From Erysipelotrichaceae bacterium (GTDB taxonomy: Bacteria > Bacillota_I > Bacilli_A > Erysipelotrichales > Erysipelotrichaceae): a DNA stretch of 8,869 nt. Shown piece by piece: positions 6,278 through 8,869 of this stretch. Location of the stretch: positions 1-8,869 of the forward strand of contig JAFOMB010000055.1 in the NCBI GenBank assembly GCA_017419065.1, in the 5' to 3' direction. The notes under the pieces were generated by a model. That model saw nothing but the letters and a program-made list of their open reading frames with translations, was not told where the DNA came from and made no database searches. Position 1 is the stretch's first letter. Each line of letters opens with the position of its first letter. The position numbers and the translations under genes were made by a program.

Positions 6278-6934
6278 GGCCGCCTTTCTCTCCGGCGGGA
6301 TGCGGAAGGAATCACAGGCCTTCTGTATGGTCATGCGGATGATTTCTTCCGGGAGTTTTCTATCTTTCAGATAGGGAAGGACATCCTCATAATGGCTGAC
6401 TATCGCCTCCGCGAAATACCAGGCCGTCATCATCTGTATGTAGTATTCACTTCTGTTTATCTTAGAGACTTCTTCCGGGAAAGAGGGATCATAGTCCTCT
6501 TTGAGGAAGTGGCACATCATCATTTCTATTCCGAAGCGGACGGTGTATACGGCAGGAGAGTGTATCCACTCGCTGATCTTCCCTTTCAGCTCTTCATGGT
6601 GTTTTTCAAAGACCTTCGGACGGCAGGAATCGCAGCTGGCCCAGTTGTCGCAATACGGTAACCACTTCTCCAGTCTTTCGATACAGCGGTCATAATCCTT
6701 CTCCAGGGAGATGACGAGTCCCTGCAGCGTCTCTTCTTCAATCGTCTTCGGCTTTATTCTCAGAAAGGAGAGATCTCCTTCTGAAGCGATCCTCTTTGCG
6801 AGTTTTCTCATCTCCGGCATGCACACCCCGAGTATCCTCTTCCTGTCGATGCCCGGTAAGAGTTTTGAAAGAAAGTCCCCGTTGCGGGGATCTCTTTTTG
6901 ATTCAAGATATTCTCTGATCTCTTCAGTCTTCAT
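6248..6934 (-). CDS. AlkD-like DNA alkylation repair protein (HEAT-like repeat glycosylase family), 228 aa
   Basis: This belongs to the DNA alkylation repair family related to Bacillus AlkD, which excises N3- and N7-alkylated purines without flipping the base. The all-helical pattern and size (about 230 aa) fit. Diagnostic segments are GVCMPEMRKLAKRI (36-49), LPYCDNWASCDSC (92-104), TVRFGIEMMM (131-140) and AWYFAEAI (171-178). W98 and D102 sit where AlkD has its W109/D113 pair, R133 may correspond to R148, and W172 to W187. The catalytic positions therefore look preserved, though this is a by-eye alignment. ATG at 6934 is chosen because it gives the family N-terminus; the frame is open to 7003, but that part is only a shadow of the aminotransferase end. 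It overlaps the aminotransferase by 11 bases, with only a weak GGA ribosome site, so coupling is likely. Substrate range is unknown. Confidence 0.85.
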   Translation of the reverse strand: MKTEEIREYLESKRDPRNGDFLSKLLPGIDRKRILGVCMPEMRKLAKRIASEGDLSFLRIKPKTIEEETLQGLVISLEKDYDRCIERLEKWLPYCDNWASCDSCRPKVFEKHHEELKGKISEWIHSPAVYTVRFGIEMMMCHFLKEDYDPSFPEEVSKINRSEYYIQMMTAWYFAEAIVSHYEDVLPYLKDRKLPEEIIRMTIQKACDSFRIPPERKAALKSLRRKAV

Positions 6935-8126
6935 GGAATTTCCGTAAGGCATCACGGATGCGGTAAAGGGCGTCATAGACCTTTTCGTCATCACGGTAGA
7001 CACCTAGAACGATGCGTAAATGTCCTTCGCCTCCCGGACCGTAGTTCTTTCCGTCGTTGACGGAGACGCCGGCCTCCTTCAGCAGGTAGGCGACGATCTT
7101 CGAGGAATCTCCGAGTTTCGAGACATCCAGCCAGAAGAGGAAACCGGATTCCGGCAGCAGGCAGTCGAGATCTTCTTCGTCTTTGAAGATCTCATAGGCC
7201 TTCTTCCGTCTGTCGTCGAAGTGTTTTTCGAAGTCCTTCATGAAGGACGTATCTTCAAAGGCCCTGATCAGGGCCCTCTGGGAAGAAGTGGACGTGGCGC
7301 CGATGACAGCTACCGCATTGGCGTAGAGGGAGTCCATGATCTCATCGTCCGCGACGACATAGGCTACTCGAAGACCGCTCATGCCCATGCCCTTGGAGAA
7401 GGAGAAGACTGTGACAGTCCTTTGCCACATCCCCGGCAGTGAAGCCGGCGTGATCATCTCCTTTCCGAATGTATAGTCTTCAAAAGCCTGATCGCATACC
7501 AGGATCAGGTCATGACGGATGATGAAATCAGCCAGATCTTCCAGAGACTTCCTGTCATAGACAGTCGTTGTCGGATTGTTCGGATGGGTCAGAAGGACCA
7601 TCTTCGTCTTATCGCTGAGCTTTTCTTCAAAGGCATCGATATCCAGCTGATAGCCGTTCTCCTTCTTTAACAGGACCGGGACAGGGACAGCTCCCATGAT
7701 CTCCACGTCCGTGAAGTTGTTTGGATAGCTCGGAGACGGGATGAGGACTTCATCGCCTTCCTCCAGAAACGGCAGTATCGAAAAGTAGAGTCCGGAATCC
7801 GAACCCGGAGTGATCAGGATGTTCCGGTCGGGAATGACATCCAGGTGATTGAAAGTTCTGAGCTTCTCTGCGAGGACAGCCTTGAGTTCACTGCTGCCTA
7901 CCGGCGCGGTGTAATGGGTAGAGGACTCCTCGTCGATGGCCTCTTTCCAGGCTTTCTGTATATGTGCCGGTAAAGATCTGTCCGGCATGAAAGGATCCGC
8001 CCAGCCCATGAGGGCGATCCCCTGTTTTTCCATTTCCTGATAGGAGGTCCCGACATCAGCCTTCTCGCTGTGGCCGAAGAGACCTCCGTTGGCCTGTTTA
8101 AAGGCCTTTATCATCCTGTGCTTCAT
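6924..8126 (-). CDS. PLP-dependent class I/II aminotransferase, 400 aa
   Basis: A fold-type I aminotransferase that moves an amino group between an amino acid and a 2-oxo acid in the cytoplasm. The PLP-binding lysine is K245 in SFSKGMGMSGLRVAY (242-256). The pyridine-N aspartate is D212 in LVCDQAFEDYTF. HPNNPTTT (181-188) contributes the cofactor-contacting asparagine. R371 in GHLRIVLG is the usual substrate-carboxylate arginine. GSDSGL (108-113) and PSPSYPNNF (130-138) also match the family. Length is typical (about 390-400 aa). The substrate cannot be assigned from sequence alone. Its ATG shares one base with the ridA stop (TGATG at 8128-8124) and it has only a weak ribosome site, so it is probably translated by coupling. 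The pairing with RidA suggests that an enamine/imine by-product of this or a related PLP enzyme needs clearing. Confidence 0.93.
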   Translation of the reverse strand: MKHRMIKAFKQANGGLFGHSEKADVGTSYQEMEKQGIALMGWADPFMPDRSLPAHIQKAWKEAIDEESSTHYTAPVGSSELKAVLAEKLRTFNHLDVIPDRNILITPGSDSGLYFSILPFLEEGDEVLIPSPSYPNNFTDVEIMGAVPVPVLLKKENGYQLDIDAFEEKLSDKTKMVLLTHPNNPTTTVYDRKSLEDLADFIIRHDLILVCDQAFEDYTFGKEMITPASLPGMWQRTVTVFSFSKGMGMSGLRVAYVVADDEIMDSLYANAVAVIGATSTSSQRALIRAFEDTSFMKDFEKHFDDRRKKAYEIFKDEEDLDCLLPESGFLFWLDVSKLGDSSKIVAYLLKEAGVSVNDGKNYGPGGEGHLRIVLGVYRDDEKVYDALYRIRDALRKFHED

Positions 8127-8506
8127 CAGGATTCTTTATATGCGACAGCCTCTACTTCGACCAAGGCTCCCTTCGGAAGGTCTTTGACTGCGAAGCAGGA
8201 TCTGGCCGGCTTGTGGAGGAAGTATTTCGCGTAGACTTCATTGAAAGCTGCGAAATCAGCGATATCTGCTAAAAAGCAGGTCGTCTTGATGACGTCTTCT
8301 TCTTCATATCCTGCCTCTTTTAATAAGGCATCGATATTCTTCATGACCTGTTCCGTCTGGACTCTGATGTCCTTTTCTACCAGTTCATTGGTAGCCGGAT
8401 CGACAGGAATAGAACCGGAGAGATAGAGAAAGTTCCCCGCCTGTACAGCCTGGGAGTACGGCCCGATGGCCGCCGGTGCATTGCTGGTGGTGATGATCTT
8501 CTTCAT
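8126..8506 (-). CDS. ridA: RidA family enamine/imine deaminase, 126 aa
   Basis: RidA (YjgF/YER057c/UK114 family) hydrolyses reactive enamine/imine intermediates such as 2-aminoacrylate, made by PLP-dependent dehydratases, to the 2-oxo acid and ammonia, protecting other PLP enzymes. The protein is full length for the family, with the N-terminal APAAIGPYSQAVQAGN (10-25), YLSGSIPVDP, and the signature PARSCFAVKDLPKGALVEVEAVA (100-122). R102 is the catalytic arginine that distinguishes true RidA from Rid2-7 relatives, and E117 corresponds to the active-site glutamate. The start has a strong AGAAGGGAG ribosome site about eight bases upstream. It is the first gene of a four-gene minus-strand operon with its own promoter, placed right after the terminator that follows the rpsI tail. 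Confidence 0.95.
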   Translation of the reverse strand: MKKIITTSNAPAAIGPYSQAVQAGNFLYLSGSIPVDPATNELVEKDIRVQTEQVMKNIDALLKEAGYEEEDVIKTTCFLADIADFAAFNEVYAKYFLHKPARSCFAVKDLPKGALVEVEAVAYKES

Positions 8507-8532
8507 GGGATTCTCCCTTCTTTGTTATCCCT

Positions 8533-8541
8533 ATTCTATCA
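8533..8541 (-). promoter_or_regulatory. Extended -10 promoter for the ridA operon
   Basis: The reverse strand reads TGATAGAAT, a -10 hexamer one mismatch from TATAAT with the TGn extension. The usual -35 position falls in the upstream terminator and is not consensus. The predicted start near 8526 gives a leader of about 20 nt containing the ridA ribosome site. Confidence 0.55.
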
Positions 8542-8547
8542 TGGACA

Positions 8548-8575
8548 AAGAAAAAAGATCCCTTTCGGGATCTTT
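8548..8575 (-). terminator. Strong Rho-independent terminator downstream of rpsI
   Basis: On the reverse strand AAAGATCCC, loop GAAA, GGGATCTTT gives nine perfect pairs capped by a GNRA tetraloop, followed by TTTCTTTG. It ends the transcript whose last gene was rpsI and insulates it from the ridA operon. Confidence 0.9.
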
Positions 8576-8596
8576 CTCGTCGTTAGCTTTTCGAAA

Positions 8597-8647
8597 TTAA
8601 CGCTTAGAGTACTGAGGAGCTCTTCTGGCACCCTTCAGACCGTACTG
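8597..8647 (-). pseudogene. rpsI: C-terminal tail of ribosomal protein S9 (rpsI), 5' part missing
   Basis: The last 16 codons before the TAA at 8599-8597 read QYGLKGARRAPQYSKR. This is the invariant C-terminus of bacterial ribosomal protein S9 (usually ...ERKKYGLK-ARRAPQFSKR), whose tail reaches the P-site tRNA. Upstream of it the frame continues as LILR and then into sequence that is not S9: the RDARM/ERKK region and the rest of the ~130-aa protein are absent. Because S9 is essential, the intact gene must exist elsewhere if this is a true genomic arrangement. Otherwise the upstream sequence has been joined here artificially. The intact terminator right behind the tail suggests that this side of the junction is native. 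Confidence 0.8.
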
Positions 8648-8687
8648 CCGTAATATCAACGGGAACGATGACACTGACCTTTTCCAT
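8645..8687 (-). pseudogene. First ten codons of a probable family-2 glycosyltransferase, broken by the rpsI junction
   Basis: An ATG at 8687 begins MEKVSVIVPV, the near-universal N-terminus of GT-A fold family-2 glycosyltransferases, where YN normally follows. Here the sequence changes to DITAV and then runs out of frame through the S9 tail, stopping after 27 codons. AGG sits just before the ATG and AAGGA a few bases further upstream in the preceding gene. Only about 30 bases support the call, so it rests on a short but characteristic motif. Confidence 0.5.
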
Positions 8688-8690
8688 CCT

Positions 8691-8869
8691 TTATTCCTTC
8701 TTAAACAACACGTATTTTTCGAGCGGGAACAACACAGCTGCCTGCACAAGTCCGGCAGCTGCGGCAGCAATGGTCCTGGCCAGCGCCGCATAGGCCGTAG
8801 CAGACAATCTGGCGGTGATCCATCCCTGCAGCCACGTAGAAAAGAGAATCAGCGCTGTCAGAATCAGCA
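8691..8869 (-). CDS. C-terminus of a GtrA-like membrane protein (5' end outside window)
   Basis: Fifty-eight residues run from the right edge to a TAA at 8693-8691. They form two hydrophobic stretches, LILTALILFSTWL and an alanine-rich helix ending AAAAAGLVQAAVLFPLEK, and finish in KYVLFKKE. The closing aromatic-plus-basic tail resembles GtrA-family proteins, small four-helix membrane proteins linked to flipping of lipid-linked sugars, but this fragment is too short to be certain. Three bases after its stop comes the start of a probable family-2 glycosyltransferase, a common partner of GtrA. Codon choice (CTG, GCG, GCC, CAG) looks different from the rest of the window, which prefers CTC/CTT and AAG/GAA-rich stretches. 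That supports a different origin. Confidence 0.45.
   Translation of the reverse strand, partial: LILTALILFSTWLQGWITARLSATAYAALARTIAAAAAGLVQAAVLFPLEKYVLFKKE

Noticed and set aside
6935..7003. 23-residue N-terminal extension of the AlkD-like protein
   Set aside because: It lies wholly within the aminotransferase end in another frame and has no resemblance to the family. The start at 6934 fits AlkD-like proteins.
8597..8791. A 64-codon minus-strand open frame ending in the S9 tail
   Set aside because: Only its last 16 residues resemble a protein (S9). The rest reads out of frame across the membrane-protein end and the glycosyltransferase start, so it is not a real gene.
1..8869. CRISPR arrays, transposons, tRNAs, riboswitches, defence genes
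   Set aside because: No regularly spaced repeats, inverted-repeat-flanked transposase, tRNA-like cloverleaf or conserved riboswitch core was seen. Intergenic gaps are too short to hide most of them.

Overview
The window looks like chromosomal housekeeping DNA from a Gram-positive bacterium of the Bacillota. The comFA–comFC–(csp)–secA order, strong GGAGG ribosome-binding sites, Rho-independent terminators and tight ATGA/TGATG gene overlaps all point that way. Protein style and moderate GC suggest an Erysipelotrichia-like gut lineage. That placement is a guess, because nothing here is diagnostic. I see no CRISPR array, transposase, tRNA, phage gene or defence locus, and no evidence of a novel multi-gene system.

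Layout. 1-1336 (minus) is the N-terminal half of secA, running off the left edge. Upstream of it on the same strand are a small cold-shock-domain gene (1413-1622), comFC (1663-2271) and comFA (2268-3404). These encode the DNA-uptake helicase and its phosphoribosyltransferase-like partner. csp and secA each appear to have their own extended -10 promoter, and a hairpin terminator separates them. An 87-bp divergent gap leads to a plus-strand pair of 16S rRNA modification enzymes: an RsmF-type m5C methyltransferase (3492-4829) and an RsuA-type pseudouridine synthase (4826-5527). The pair meets a minus-strand operon head-on at two back-to-back terminators (5514-5563).

The minus-strand operon, in transcription order, is ridA (8506-8126), a class I/II PLP aminotransferase (8126-6924), an AlkD-like DNA alkylation repair protein (6934-6248) and an unrecognised membrane protein with a GTG start (6240-5554). 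RidA clears reactive enamine/imine intermediates released by PLP enzymes, so its coupling to an aminotransferase makes biochemical sense. The two downstream genes have less obvious links.

The right end (about 8597-8869) is the oddest part. The last ~16 codons of rpsI (ribosomal protein S9) and a strong terminator are intact. Immediately upstream of that tail the S9 sequence stops. It is replaced by the first ten codons of what looks like a family-2 glycosyltransferase, preceded by the C-terminus of a GtrA-like membrane protein. This is either a real rearrangement breakpoint or, more likely, an assembly chimera at the end of a contig.
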